Shown here: in pieces, positions 24,609 through 33,194 of the stretch
Layout of the letters: each line of letters opens with the position of its first letter
Position numbering within the stretch: the first letter of the stretch is position 1
Source: Bradyrhizobium ottawaense
Lineage (GTDB): Bacteria > Pseudomonadota > Alphaproteobacteria > Rhizobiales > Xanthobacteraceae
Length of the DNA: 64,000 bases
Assembly (NCBI RefSeq): GCF_002278135.3
Contig: NZ_CP029425.2
Location: forward strand, 2,456,001-2,520,000
Direction: 5' to 3'
The notes under the pieces: generated by a model
Seen by the model: the letters and a program-made list of their open reading frames with translations, nothing else
What the model was told of the DNA's origin: nothing
The model's database searches: none
Translations under genes and position numbers: made by a program

Positions 24609-26948
24609 GTGTCGCATAAGCTTGCCCCGGCGGTCCTCGCCGCTCTCTTCCTCGCGATCTTCTCTGTCTCCGGTGTCCGGGCCGACACGCCTCGGCCGGC
24701 GACGAATAACGCTGCCGCACTGTCGCCCGACGAAGTCAGGCGCGCGCTGGAGACGCTCCAGGACGACAAGAAGCGCGCGCAGATGATCGATACGCTGCGC
24801 GCGATCGCGAGTGCGTCCGGTCAGCAGCAGCCTGCGCCGCCCGCGCCCGAGCAGAAGTCGCCGATCCCGCTCTCGGCCGACGGCCTCGGGGCGCAGCTGC
24901 TGCTCTCGGTGTCGGAGGAGATCGGCGAAATTTCGAGCGAGATCGCCAGCGTGGCGCGGACGCTCACGCATTTCCCGGCCTTCTACTACTGGATCGTGCG
25001 GACCGCGAACGATCCGGCGGCCTATAATCTCCTGATCGAGATCGCATGGAAGCTCGCGCTGGTGCTCGGTTGCGCGCTCGCGGCCGAATGGGTGATCTTC
25101 CGCCTGATCCGCCGTCCGGTTGCGTTCCTGGAGGGACGCGTGCCCCAGACCGCGCGCCTGCCGGCGCAGGCGCTGCCCATCGCCGATCCGCCGTCATCGG
25201 TGACGGATGTCATCGCCGAACCGGAGCTGCACAAGCGCCGCCACAGCCTGGCGCGGGTCTGGCAGGTCATGCTGCGACTGCCTTTCGTGCTGGGACGCTT
25301 CGTCCTTGAACTGCTTCCCGTGGTCCTCTTTGTGGGAGTTGCCACGGCGCTGCTCGGCACCGAGATCGGCGAGCCCACGACGGTTCGCCTCGTGATCCTC
25401 GCCGTCGTCAACGCCTACGCATTCTCGCGCGGGCTCATCTGCCTGGTTCGGGCGCTGGCGGGGCCGTTCGGCCTGTTTCCGGTGCGCGCCGAGACCGCGG
25501 CCTATATCGAGATCTGGGCGCGCCGCATCGTCGGCGTCGGCGTCTCCGGCATCGCCTTTGCCAATGTGGCGCTGCTGCTCGGTCTGCATCGTGCCGGTTA
25601 TGCCGCGCTGCTCCGCATGGTGATGCTGGTCGTTCACCTCTTCATCGTCGTCATCATCCTGCAATGTCGCCGGCAGGTCGCCGAGGCCATCCGTGCGCCG
25701 GCCGAGCGGCAGGGCATCGCGGCCCGCCTGCGCGACCGCATCGCCGGCGGCTGGCATTATCTCGCCATCGCACTGGATCTTGCGCTGTGGGCGGTGTGGG
25801 CGCTCAACATCCGCAACGGCTATTCGCTGCTGCTGCAGTATTTCGTCGGCACCATCGTGGTCGCGGTGATCACGCGCGTCGCCATCATGCTGACGCTGAG
25901 CCTGATCGACCGCGGCTTCCGCATCAGGCCAGAGATCCTGCAGCGCTTTCCGGGCCTCGAGATCCGCGCCAACCGCTATCTGCCGCTGCTGCGCCGGATC
26001 GTCTCCAGCGTGATCGTCTTCATCGGCTTCGTGGCCGTGCTCGAGGTCTGGGGTGTGGACGCCATCGTCTGGTTCTATGGCGGCCAGATCGGCAGCCGGC
26101 TGATCTCGGCCGTGGTGACGATCGGCGTCGCCGTCCTGATCGCGGCGGCGACCTGGGAAGCCAGCAACGCACTCTTAGACCGCCAGATCAACACGCTGTC
26201 GCGGGACGGGCACTACGCCCGTGCCGCGCGGTTGCGCACCTTCCAGCCGATGCTGCGCACCGCGCTGCTGTGCCTGATCGCCACCGTCGTCGGACTCACC
26301 GCGCTGAGCGAGATCGGCGTCAACGTCGCGCCGCTTTTGGCGGGCGCCGGCATCGTCGGCATCGCCATCGGCTTCGGCTCGCAGAAGCTGGTGCAGGACC
26401 TCATCACCGGGCTGTTCCTGCTGCTGGAGAACACGGTCCAGGTCGGCGACAATGTCAGCGTGTCGGGGCTGTCTGGCGTGGTCGAGAACGTCTCGATCCG
26501 CACCATCCGTCTGCGCGCCGGCGACGGCGCCGTGCACATCGTGCCGTTCAGCGCGGTCACGACCATCACCAATGCCAGCCGCGGCGCCGGCAACGCCTCG
26601 GTCAGCGTCAACGTCGCCTACAAGGAAGACACCGACCGCGCCGGCCAGATCCTCAAGGACATCGTCGACGAGATGCGCCGCGAACCGGAATTCCGCCCGC
26701 TGATCCGCGGCGACCTCGATCTGTGGGGCATCGACAAGGTCGACGGCGCGATGGTGTCGATCGTCGGCCAGATCCGCTGCACCGAGGCCGGGCGCTGGCC
26801 GGTCCAGCGCGAATTCAACCGCCGCATGAAGCTGCGCTTCCAGCAGAACGGCATCGACGTCGCATCCGCCAACCAGACCATCTTGATGCACGTCGTGCCG
26901 CCGCTGGATGGCGCGGCCAATCTGACGCCGCGGCGGGCGGCCGGATAG
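24609..26948 (+). CDS. Large MscS-family mechanosensitive channel
   Basis: 779 residues, GTG start with AGGGAA upstream. A signal peptide (to about VRADTP) precedes a periplasmic region and some ten membrane helices. The conserved MscS core is near the C-terminus (about residues 570-680): AGIVGIAIGFGSQKLVQDLI is the pore-lining helix region, followed by the beta domain with NTVQVGDNVSVSGLSGVVE. Size and layout resemble YbiO-type channels, which release osmolytes on hypo-osmotic shock. Confidence 0.92.
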   Translation: MSHKLAPAVLAALFLAIFSVSGVRADTPRPATNNAAALSPDEVRRALETLQDDKKRAQMIDTLRAIASASGQQQPAPPAPEQKSPIPLSADGLGAQLLLSVSEEIGEISSEIASVARTLTHFPAFYYWIVRTANDPAAYNLLIEIAWKLALVLGCALAAEWVIFRLIRRPVAFLEGRVPQTARLPAQALPIADPPSSVTDVIAEPELHKRRHSLARVWQVMLRLPFVLGRFVLELLPVVLFVGVATALLGTEIGEPTTVRLVILAVVNAYAFSRGLICLVRALAGPFGLFPVRAETAAYIEIWARRIVGVGVSGIAFANVALLLGLHRAGYAALLRMVMLVVHLFIVVIILQCRRQVAEAIRAPAERQGIAARLRDRIAGGWHYLAIALDLALWAVWALNIRNGYSLLLQYFVGTIVVAVITRVAIMLTLSLIDRGFRIRPEILQRFPGLEIRANRYLPLLRRIVSSVIVFIGFVAVLEVWGVDAIVWFYGGQIGSRLISAVVTIGVAVLIAAATWEASNALLDRQINTLSRDGHYARAARLRTFQPMLRTALLCLIATVVGLTALSEIGVNVAPLLAGAGIVGIAIGFGSQKLVQDLITGLFLLLENTVQVGDNVSVSGLSGVVENVSIRTIRLRAGDGAVHIVPFSAVTTITNASRGAGNASVSVNVAYKEDTDRAGQILKDIVDEMRREPEFRPLIRGDLDLWGIDKVDGAMVSIVGQIRCTEAGRWPVQREFNRRMKLRFQQNGIDVASANQTILMHVVPPLDGAANLTPRRAAG

Positions 26949-27049
26949 TCGCTCGGTCGAAATTTCCGGCTTGCCTCCGCGCACCCGGCAGCGTTCACTC
27001 GGCCTCCAGCCCGCTGCCGACATGCGGGCGATGAAAATGGGTGGGTGGA

Positions 27050-28051
27050 ATGCTACGAGGGCTATGGGCCGCCTTGCGCGGTCACGTGATCGTCTTGTGC
27101 GCCGTGGTCGGATGTGGGACGTGGATTGCACCGGGCCATGCCCAGCCGTTTCCCTCACGCCCCATCACCCTCATCGTACCGTTCGCCGCGGGCGGTCCGA
27201 CCGACACGCTGGCGCGGATCCTGTCCGAACGGATCGCCGCCGAGCTACGCACCACGGTCGTGGTCGAGAACGTGGCCGGCGCTTCCGGCAGCATCGCCGG
27301 TGCGCGCGTGGCGCGTGCGGCCCCTGATGGCACCACCATCACCATCGGCCATTGGGGCACCCATGTGCTGAACGGGGCGATCTTCAAGCTGCCCTATGAC
27401 GTGGTCGCCGATTTCGAGCCGGTCGCGATGATCGCGATGGGAACGCAGCTCATCGTCGGCAGGAAGTCACTCGAGGCGAACAACCTGAAAGAGATGATCG
27501 CCTGGCTGAAGGCCAACCCCGGCAAGGCCACCGCCGGGACGGCCGGGGCCGGCACGGGCGCGCATGTCGCCGGCGTCTTCTTCAAGGACAAGACCGGCAC
27601 CGACTTCCAGTTCGTGCCCTATCGCGGCGCAGGACCTGCGATGATCGATCTCGTGGCCGGCCAGATCGACATCATGTTCGACCAGGCCTCGAACTCGCTG
27701 CCGCACGTCAAGAGCGGTGCGATCAAGGCCTTCGCTGTGACCTCGCCGACGCGGCTCGCATCTGCGCCCGATGTGCCGACCGTCGACGAAACGGGCCTGC
27801 CGGGTCTCTACATCTCCTACTGGCACGGCATCTGGGCACCGAAAGCCACGCCGAAGGACATCGTCACGAAACTCAACGCGGCGATCGTCGCCGTGCTCGC
27901 CGAGCCCGCCGTCAAGCAGCGCTTTGCCGAACTGGGGCAGGAGATTCCGCTACCGGCGCAGCAGACGCCCGCAGCGCTTGCGGCGTTCCAGAAGGCCGAG
28001 ACCGAGAAATGGTGGCCGATCGTGAAGGCTGCCGATATCAAGCCGGAATAG
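27050..28051 (+). CDS. Bug-family tripartite tricarboxylate transporter-type binding protein
   Basis: 333 residues. A signal peptide (ends near GHAQPFPSRP) is followed by the Bug-family opening RPITLIVPFAAGGPTDTLAR and FVPYRGAGPAMIDLVAGQID, which forms the carboxylate-binding loop. No TctA/TctB membrane genes are nearby, as is usual for the expanded Bug family, so its transporter partner and ligand are unknown. ATG 27050 is favoured over the in-frame GTG at 27041. Confidence 0.9.
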   Translation: MLRGLWAALRGHVIVLCAVVGCGTWIAPGHAQPFPSRPITLIVPFAAGGPTDTLARILSERIAAELRTTVVVENVAGASGSIAGARVARAAPDGTTITIGHWGTHVLNGAIFKLPYDVVADFEPVAMIAMGTQLIVGRKSLEANNLKEMIAWLKANPGKATAGTAGAGTGAHVAGVFFKDKTGTDFQFVPYRGAGPAMIDLVAGQIDIMFDQASNSLPHVKSGAIKAFAVTSPTRLASAPDVPTVDETGLPGLYISYWHGIWAPKATPKDIVTKLNAAIVAVLAEPAVKQRFAELGQEIPLPAQQTPAALAAFQKAETEKWWPIVKAADIKPE

Positions 28052-28209
28052 CCGCGGCGTTAACCTTTTCTCGCGTGCAGCCTGTCGTTATCGAGAGTCT
28101 CGCTGCGGTGCGAGATCACAATCGATGCCTCGGTCGCTACGTCCTTGATCTCGATGGAGCGCTGGCCGACAATGTCCGCGGTTCAATGTGAAGCTTTTTG
28201 GGGGAATTC

Positions 28210-29862
28210 GTGAATAGACCTGCCCGGGTCGTTGCCCAATCGACGTCGTCCGATTCGCCGCAAGGCATGACACTGCTGCGCGATCCCTTGCTCAACAAGG
28301 GCACCGCCTTCACGGAAGCCGAGCGCGAGGCCCTGGGCCTGCGCGGCCTGTTGCCGCCTTGCGTGCTGACGATGGAGACGCAGGCTCAGCGCGTCCTCAC
28401 CAATCTGCGCACGCTGCCGACCGATCTGGAGAAATACGTCGCGCTGAACGCGCTGCATGACCGCAACGAGGCGCTGTTCTTCCGCGTCGTCGTCGACAAC
28501 ATCGACGAGATCCAGCCGATCATCTACACGCCGACGGTCGGGCTTGCCTGCCAGAAATTCGGCCTGATCTTCCAGCGGCCGCGCGGCATGTTCATCTCCT
28601 CGCGCGATCGCGGGCAGATCGCCGAGATTCTGAAGAACTGGCCCTATTCGGCCAAGCTGATCGTCGTCACCGACGGCGAGCGCATTTTGGGACTTGGCGA
28701 TCTCGGCGCCAACGGCATGGGTATTCCTGTCGGCAAGCTCTCGCTCTATTCGGCCTGCGCCGGCGTGCATCCGGAGGCGTGCCTTCCGATCGTGCTCGAC
28801 GTCGGCACCAACAACGAAGAGCTTTTGAACGATCCCTATTATCTCGGCCTGCGCGAGCGGCGGCTGACGGGCGAGGCCTATGACAGCTTCGTCGACGAAT
28901 TCATGCAAGCCGCGCGAAAGACCTTCCCGGGCGTGCTGATCCAGTTCGAGGATTTCGCCAATCACTCGGCGTTCAAGCTGCTGCACAAATACCGGGATGA
29001 AGCCTGCGTCTTCAACGACGACATCCAGGGCACCGCGGCGGTCGCGCTCGCCGGCCTGTTCTCGGCGCTGCGCGTGAATGGCGGCAAGCTGAAGGATCAG
29101 AAGATCCTGTTCTTAGGGGCAGGCGAAGCGGCAACCGGCATCGCCGATCTCGTGGTGTCCGCGATGATGGCGGAGGGCGCCTCGGAAGCCGAAGCACTGC
29201 GGCGCAACTGGCTGGTGGATTCCCGCGGCCTCGTCGTCGGCGGCCGCGAAGGCCTCTCCGGCCACAAGCTGCGCTATGCGCACACCGGTCAGGCGCCGAT
29301 CAGCGACTTCCTCACCGCGATCAAGACGCTGAAGCCGACGGCGATCATCGGGGTTGCCGCGGTCGGCGGCGCCTTCACGCCCGAGGTGCTCGAGGCGATG
29401 GCCGAGCTCAACGAGCAGCCGATCGTGTTCGCGCTCTCCAACCCGACCTCGAAGGCCGAATGCTCGGCGGAGGACGCCTATCGCTACACCAAGGGGCGCG
29501 CGCTGTTCGCCTGCGGCAGTCCGTATGATCCGGTGACGCTCAACGGCCGCAGCTTCGTGCCGCGCCAGGGCAACAACTCCTACATCTTCCCCGGCGTCGG
29601 CCTCGGCGTCATCGCCAGCGGCTCGAAGCTGGTGACCGACGAGATGTTCATGGCGGCGGCCCATACGCTCGCTAATTGCGTCGGCAAGGAGGATCTCGCG
29701 CAGGGCAGCCTCTATCCGGCCCTGCCGCGCATCCGCGAAGTCTCGGTCCGCATCGCCGCGGCCGTTGCCGACGTCGCCTATCAACGCGGGCTCGCCGACG
29801 GACCCGCGCCCAACGACGTCAAGGCTCTGGTGCAGTCGCAGATGTACGAGCCGCATTACTGA
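28210..29862 (+). CDS. maeA: NAD-type malic enzyme
   Basis: Oxidative decarboxylation of malate to pyruvate. The 550-residue length matches the SfcA/MaeA class without the phosphotransacetylase tail seen in rhizobial DME/TME enzymes. Key segments are YTPTVGLACQKFGLIF, VTDGERILGLGDLGANGMGI, FEDFANHSAFKLL, FNDDIQGTAAVAL and the dinucleotide-binding LFLGAGEAATGIADL. The GTG at 28210 is chosen because GGGGGAA lies just upstream; a TTG at 28198 is less likely. Cofactor preference (NAD or NADP) is not certain from sequence. Confidence 0.93.
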   Translation: MNRPARVVAQSTSSDSPQGMTLLRDPLLNKGTAFTEAEREALGLRGLLPPCVLTMETQAQRVLTNLRTLPTDLEKYVALNALHDRNEALFFRVVVDNIDEIQPIIYTPTVGLACQKFGLIFQRPRGMFISSRDRGQIAEILKNWPYSAKLIVVTDGERILGLGDLGANGMGIPVGKLSLYSACAGVHPEACLPIVLDVGTNNEELLNDPYYLGLRERRLTGEAYDSFVDEFMQAARKTFPGVLIQFEDFANHSAFKLLHKYRDEACVFNDDIQGTAAVALAGLFSALRVNGGKLKDQKILFLGAGEAATGIADLVVSAMMAEGASEAEALRRNWLVDSRGLVVGGREGLSGHKLRYAHTGQAPISDFLTAIKTLKPTAIIGVAAVGGAFTPEVLEAMAELNEQPIVFALSNPTSKAECSAEDAYRYTKGRALFACGSPYDPVTLNGRSFVPRQGNNSYIFPGVGLGVIASGSKLVTDEMFMAAAHTLANCVGKEDLAQGSLYPALPRIREVSVRIAAAVADVAYQRGLADGPAPNDVKALVQSQMYEPHY

Positions 29863-29869
29863 GTGCCTC

Positions 29870-30045
29870 CACACCGTCATGGCCGGGCATAGCCGTCCGA
29901 AGGACGGCGTCGCTTCCGCTTGCCTATGTCCCGGCCATCCACGCCGTGCTCCGTGGCACGAAGAACGTGGATGCCCGGGCCTTCGCCTCGCCGAAGCGGC
30001 TTCGGCCGCGCAGGCGGGACAAGCCCGGGCATGACGACCTTCTGA
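29870..30045. repeat. Dispersed intergenic repeat (GTCATGGCCGGGCATAG type)
   Basis: The stretch after the malic-enzyme stop contains the phrases CACCGTCATGGCCGGGCATAG, CCGTCCGAAGGACGG (palindromic), TATGTCCCGGCCATCCACG and a closing CCCGGGCATGACGACC. The order of short palindromes is that of a rhizobial intergenic repeat family. It leaves about 60 bases for the blaI promoter. Confidence 0.65.
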
Positions 30046-30098
30046 ATTCAAGCGGCTATTAGGTCAGCCCGGCGCCACCATCACAGGTGGAATCGCCG

Positions 30099-30141
30099 TT
30101 GCCTCGCGCGGCCGCATATGCGACAATCTGTAGCGTTACAA
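30099..30141 (+). promoter_or_regulatory. blaI promoter with overlapping operator
   Basis: TTGCCT (30099-30104) and GACAAT (30122-30127) are spaced by 17 bases. Two bases downstream begins GTAGCGTTACAA (30130-30141), and GCGAC-N5-GTAGC (30120-30134) forms an imperfect dyad over the -10 and start site. The same arrangement recurs at 33124-33166. Position over the transcription start fits autorepression by BlaI. Confidence 0.6.
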
Positions 30142-30169
30142 GAAAACTCAATCCGCAAGGTAAGCCGCC

Positions 30170-30562
30170 ATGGACGATCGTTTGCCCGAACTGGGCGACC
30201 TCGAGCACGAGGTCATGCAATTGGTTTGGGCCCATGGTCCTGTCACGGCCGAAATCGTGCGCGAGCGGTTGTCGCGGCGTCTGAAGGAATCGACGGTGCG
30301 CACGGTGCTGCGTCGGCTCGAAGAAAAGGGCTATGCTAACCACACCGTGGACGGACGCACCTATGTCTACCACGCGGCCGAAGAGCGCTCGCGGGTTGCG
30401 GCCAAGGCGGTGCAGCGCATCGTCGACTGGTTCTGCAACGGCTCGATGGAAGAGGTCCTCGTCGGCATGGTGGACAACAAGATGCTCGACCAGCAGCAAT
30501 TGCGCACGCTGGCCGACCAGGTGGCCAAGGCGAAGAAGGCGAGGGGAGTGAAGAAAGAATGA
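30170..30562 (+). CDS. BlaI/MecI/CopY-family transcriptional repressor
   Basis: 130-residue winged-helix protein. The recognition-helix region ERLSRRLKESTVRTVLRRLEE follows LGDLEHEVMQLVWAHGPVTA, and the wing is NHTVDGRTYVYHA, as in BlaI and MecI. The C-terminal half is the dimerisation and proteolysis-sensitive region. It overlaps the M56 peptidase gene by 4 bases, the standard blaI-blaR1 arrangement. In that system the peptidase, once it senses its signal, relieves repression. Confidence 0.93.
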   Translation: MDDRLPELGDLEHEVMQLVWAHGPVTAEIVRERLSRRLKESTVRTVLRRLEEKGYANHTVDGRTYVYHAAEERSRVAAKAVQRIVDWFCNGSMEEVLVGMVDNKMLDQQQLRTLADQVAKAKKARGVKKE

Positions 30563-33075
30563 TCGCAACTCTGGCGGAGGCGGCACTGCGCTCCCTTGTG
30601 CTGGGAGGCGTCGTCTGGTTCGGTCTCAATCTGTTTCGCGTGCGCAATCCGCACGTTCACATGACGGCGTGGGTCGTCGTGCTGCTGGCGTCGCTGGCGA
30701 TGCCCTTCGTGATGCACTGGCCGACGCTCACGATCACCCGGCTGCCTTTGCCGGTCGTCGTGCCGAATGATTTTCTGCCGGCCGACATCTCGATGCCGGA
30801 GACGCCGCAGCCCGCGCTGCCAGTCGCGCCCGGCATTGCTATCGCGCCGCAAGCCAGAAGCGGGCTCTCGATCAATTGGTGGCTCATTGCCACCATCATC
30901 TATGCCGGCATCGCCGGCCTGTTGCTGCTGCGGCTCGCGATCGGGCTCTGCCTGACCTGGCGTCTGGCGCGCGCTGCAAAGCCGATGAATGGCCTGCAGA
31001 TGATCGCCGCCGACGTGCGCGTCAGCCGCGATGTCGGCGGCCCCGTCACCTTCGGCTCGACCATTCTGGTGCCGCCGCAATTCGCCGGCTGGGACGCGAA
31101 GAAGCGCCTCGCGGTGCTCGCGCATGAAGGCGCGCATGTCGCCAATCGCGATTTCTACGTCCTCCTGCTGGCATCGCTCAACCGCGCGGTGTTCTGGTTC
31201 AGCCCGTTCTCGTGGTGGCAGCTCGCGCGCCTTGCGGAGCTCGCCGAGATCATCAGCGACGCCGAGGCGATCGAGGTGATCGACGATCGGCTGTCCTATG
31301 CGGAAATCCTGCTCGATTTTGCCAGCACCGTGAAGCCGCGGCCGGTCGAGCTAGCGATGGCGCGGGCCTCGACCGTGCGCGCCCGTGTCGAGCGCATCAT
31401 CGCGGCTGCCGCCATGCCCGTCGCGGTCAGCTGGCGAAAGCGGCTCTGGATCGCGGCTGCGATCGTCCCCGTGGTGATCGTGTCCGCCGGCATGATCGCC
31501 TATCGCACGCCGGACGCGGCGCCCGCCGCCGCGGATGCCGGCGAGGTGCCCGCCCAGCATTACCGCCCGTTCGTCAATTTCTACGCCATGGGTCCGGCCT
31601 CGGTGTTCGCCATCTTCCGCGAGGGCGACGAGGTCTATGGCCAGCTCACCGGCCAGCGCAGGCTGCGCCTGACGGTCGGCAATGACGGCACGGCCACCTA
31701 CGCGGCCTCGTCCGGCGAGATCACCTTCGCGCTCGATGCGGAGCGCCGCTCGTCCGAGCTGACGCTGCGCATGAACGGCCGCGACATTCGTGCGGTTCGT
31801 GTCGCCGAGATGCCGGCGGCGGTAGCCGAGCCGGTATCGCTCGATCCGTATGTCGGTTGGTACAGGATTGCGCCAAACCGCGTGCTCACCGTGCGCCGCG
31901 ACGGCGACCGTCTCTCATTGCGGGAGACCGGCCAGGACGCAACGCAGGTGCTCCCCGAGGGCACCGACGCCTTCTCCTTCCGCGGCGATCATCTCGTGAT
32001 CTTCCTGCGCGACGAGCAGGCGAAAGTGTCGCGCCTGCTGGTGCAGAGCGCCATCTTCGGTGCCCGCCTGGGAGCCCGCGTCGACCCGGCGGTGGCCCAG
32101 GCGGTCGAGGCGGATTTCGCGCGCCGCCTCGCGAAGGTCTCCGACAGATTCAGGGAGCAGGTGCCGGCGGCCGGCAGTAAGGAGATGGTCTTGGCCGGCA
32201 TCGAGGATCTTCGCCGCGGCACGCCGGACTATGATCGCATGAGCGCGTCGCTCGCGGCCAAGGTCCACCGCTATCTCGCCGAAATGCAAACGACTTTCGT
32301 GGCGCTCGGCGCGGTGGAATCGATCTTCTTCCGCGGCGTCGGGCCCGGCGGCTATGACATCTATGGTGTGAAGTTCGCGAACGGCAGCGCGGAATTTCGC
32401 CTGATGATCGAGCCGGACGGCAAGGCCGGCGACGTGTTCTTCCGCGCCGACGGCAATGACGAGATCGGCGGCATGGTGTCTTGCGCGGAGGAGGCGAGCG
32501 TCCGCGGCCGCGCCGGCACCTCGCCGATCAGGATCATGCTCTATAACGAGTTGGCCGACGACATCCAGGTCTTCAATCTCGATGCGGACGGCAATCGCAA
32601 GGCGCAGATCGTCAGGCCCAACATGACCTGGTTCACCACCACCACCGTGAACAATCCCTGGATGATCGCCGACAAGTCCGGACGGTGTCTGGAGATCGTG
32701 ATGCCGGGGCGGCAGACCCGCTTCCACAATGTCGAAGCCTCGGCTATCGGCGCGCGTCCGGGCCGCGCCGCGCGCCGCGCCGTTCCGATCGCCAATGGCG
32801 AGGAGATGCTGCGCCGTTATATCGAGGGCGTCGGCAGGGGGCAGCCGGACTACGCGCACATGACGTCGGAAGTGGCCGACATCACGCGCCAGCAATTGCC
32901 GTTCGACCAGGCGATCCTGGCGCGGCTCGGCGCGCTGCGCGCGGTGTCCTTCCGCGGCGTCACCGCGCTCGACAGCGACATCTACATCGCCCAGTTCGCC
33001 AACGGTTCGGCGGAATGGCGCATCGGCGTCAGGAACGACACCATCACGAAGATTGCGCTCGGGCCGAATTTCTAG
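30559..33075 (+). CDS. BlaR1-like M56 metallopeptidase with unusual sensor region
   Basis: 838 residues. Two membrane helices (about 8-27 and 37-55) and a third near 108-135 lead into the M56 zinc site HEGAH (189-193), with likely third-ligand region AEIISDAEA (229-237). A fourth helix is at about 295-315. The extracytoplasmic part is not the penicillin-binding domain of BlaR1. It has two beta-rich segments (about 333-500, including YVGWYRIAPNRVLTVRRDGD), a module at about 524-632, a VHL-beta-like stretch (about 655-727, with NPWMIADKSGRC), and a second copy of the module (about 743-838). Both modules share LGA-x-FRGV and FANGSAE. Coupled to blaI. Confidence 0.88.
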   Translation: MIATLAEAALRSLVLGGVVWFGLNLFRVRNPHVHMTAWVVVLLASLAMPFVMHWPTLTITRLPLPVVVPNDFLPADISMPETPQPALPVAPGIAIAPQARSGLSINWWLIATIIYAGIAGLLLLRLAIGLCLTWRLARAAKPMNGLQMIAADVRVSRDVGGPVTFGSTILVPPQFAGWDAKKRLAVLAHEGAHVANRDFYVLLLASLNRAVFWFSPFSWWQLARLAELAEIISDAEAIEVIDDRLSYAEILLDFASTVKPRPVELAMARASTVRARVERIIAAAAMPVAVSWRKRLWIAAAIVPVVIVSAGMIAYRTPDAAPAAADAGEVPAQHYRPFVNFYAMGPASVFAIFREGDEVYGQLTGQRRLRLTVGNDGTATYAASSGEITFALDAERRSSELTLRMNGRDIRAVRVAEMPAAVAEPVSLDPYVGWYRIAPNRVLTVRRDGDRLSLRETGQDATQVLPEGTDAFSFRGDHLVIFLRDEQAKVSRLLVQSAIFGARLGARVDPAVAQAVEADFARRLAKVSDRFREQVPAAGSKEMVLAGIEDLRRGTPDYDRMSASLAAKVHRYLAEMQTTFVALGAVESIFFRGVGPGGYDIYGVKFANGSAEFRLMIEPDGKAGDVFFRADGNDEIGGMVSCAEEASVRGRAGTSPIRIMLYNELADDIQVFNLDADGNRKAQIVRPNMTWFTTTTVNNPWMIADKSGRCLEIVMPGRQTRFHNVEASAIGARPGRAARRAVPIANGEEMLRRYIEGVGRGQPDYAHMTSEVADITRQQLPFDQAILARLGALRAVSFRGVTALDSDIYIAQFANGSAEWRIGVRNDTITKIALGPNF

Positions 33076-33123
33076 GGACGCCGGCGGCTCCCGATGTCGT
33101 GACGGAGGTGCTGCAATCTCCGC

Positions 33124-33166
33124 TTGTCGGCCAGTGCCTTGAATGCTACGGTCAGTAGCATTACAA
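33124..33166 (+). promoter_or_regulatory. DUF1800 operon promoter with BlaI-like operator
   Basis: TTGTCG (33124-33129), 17-base spacer, TACGGT (33147-33152), then two bases later GTAGCATTACAA (33155-33166). AATGCTAC (33142-33149) and GTAGCATT (33155-33162) form a perfect 8-bp inverted repeat with a 5-base spacer. Layout and the GTAGC-R-TTACAA core match the blaI promoter. Confidence 0.6.
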
Positions 33167-33194
33167 ATCGTAGCTTAGAGCCGGAACATTCGCC

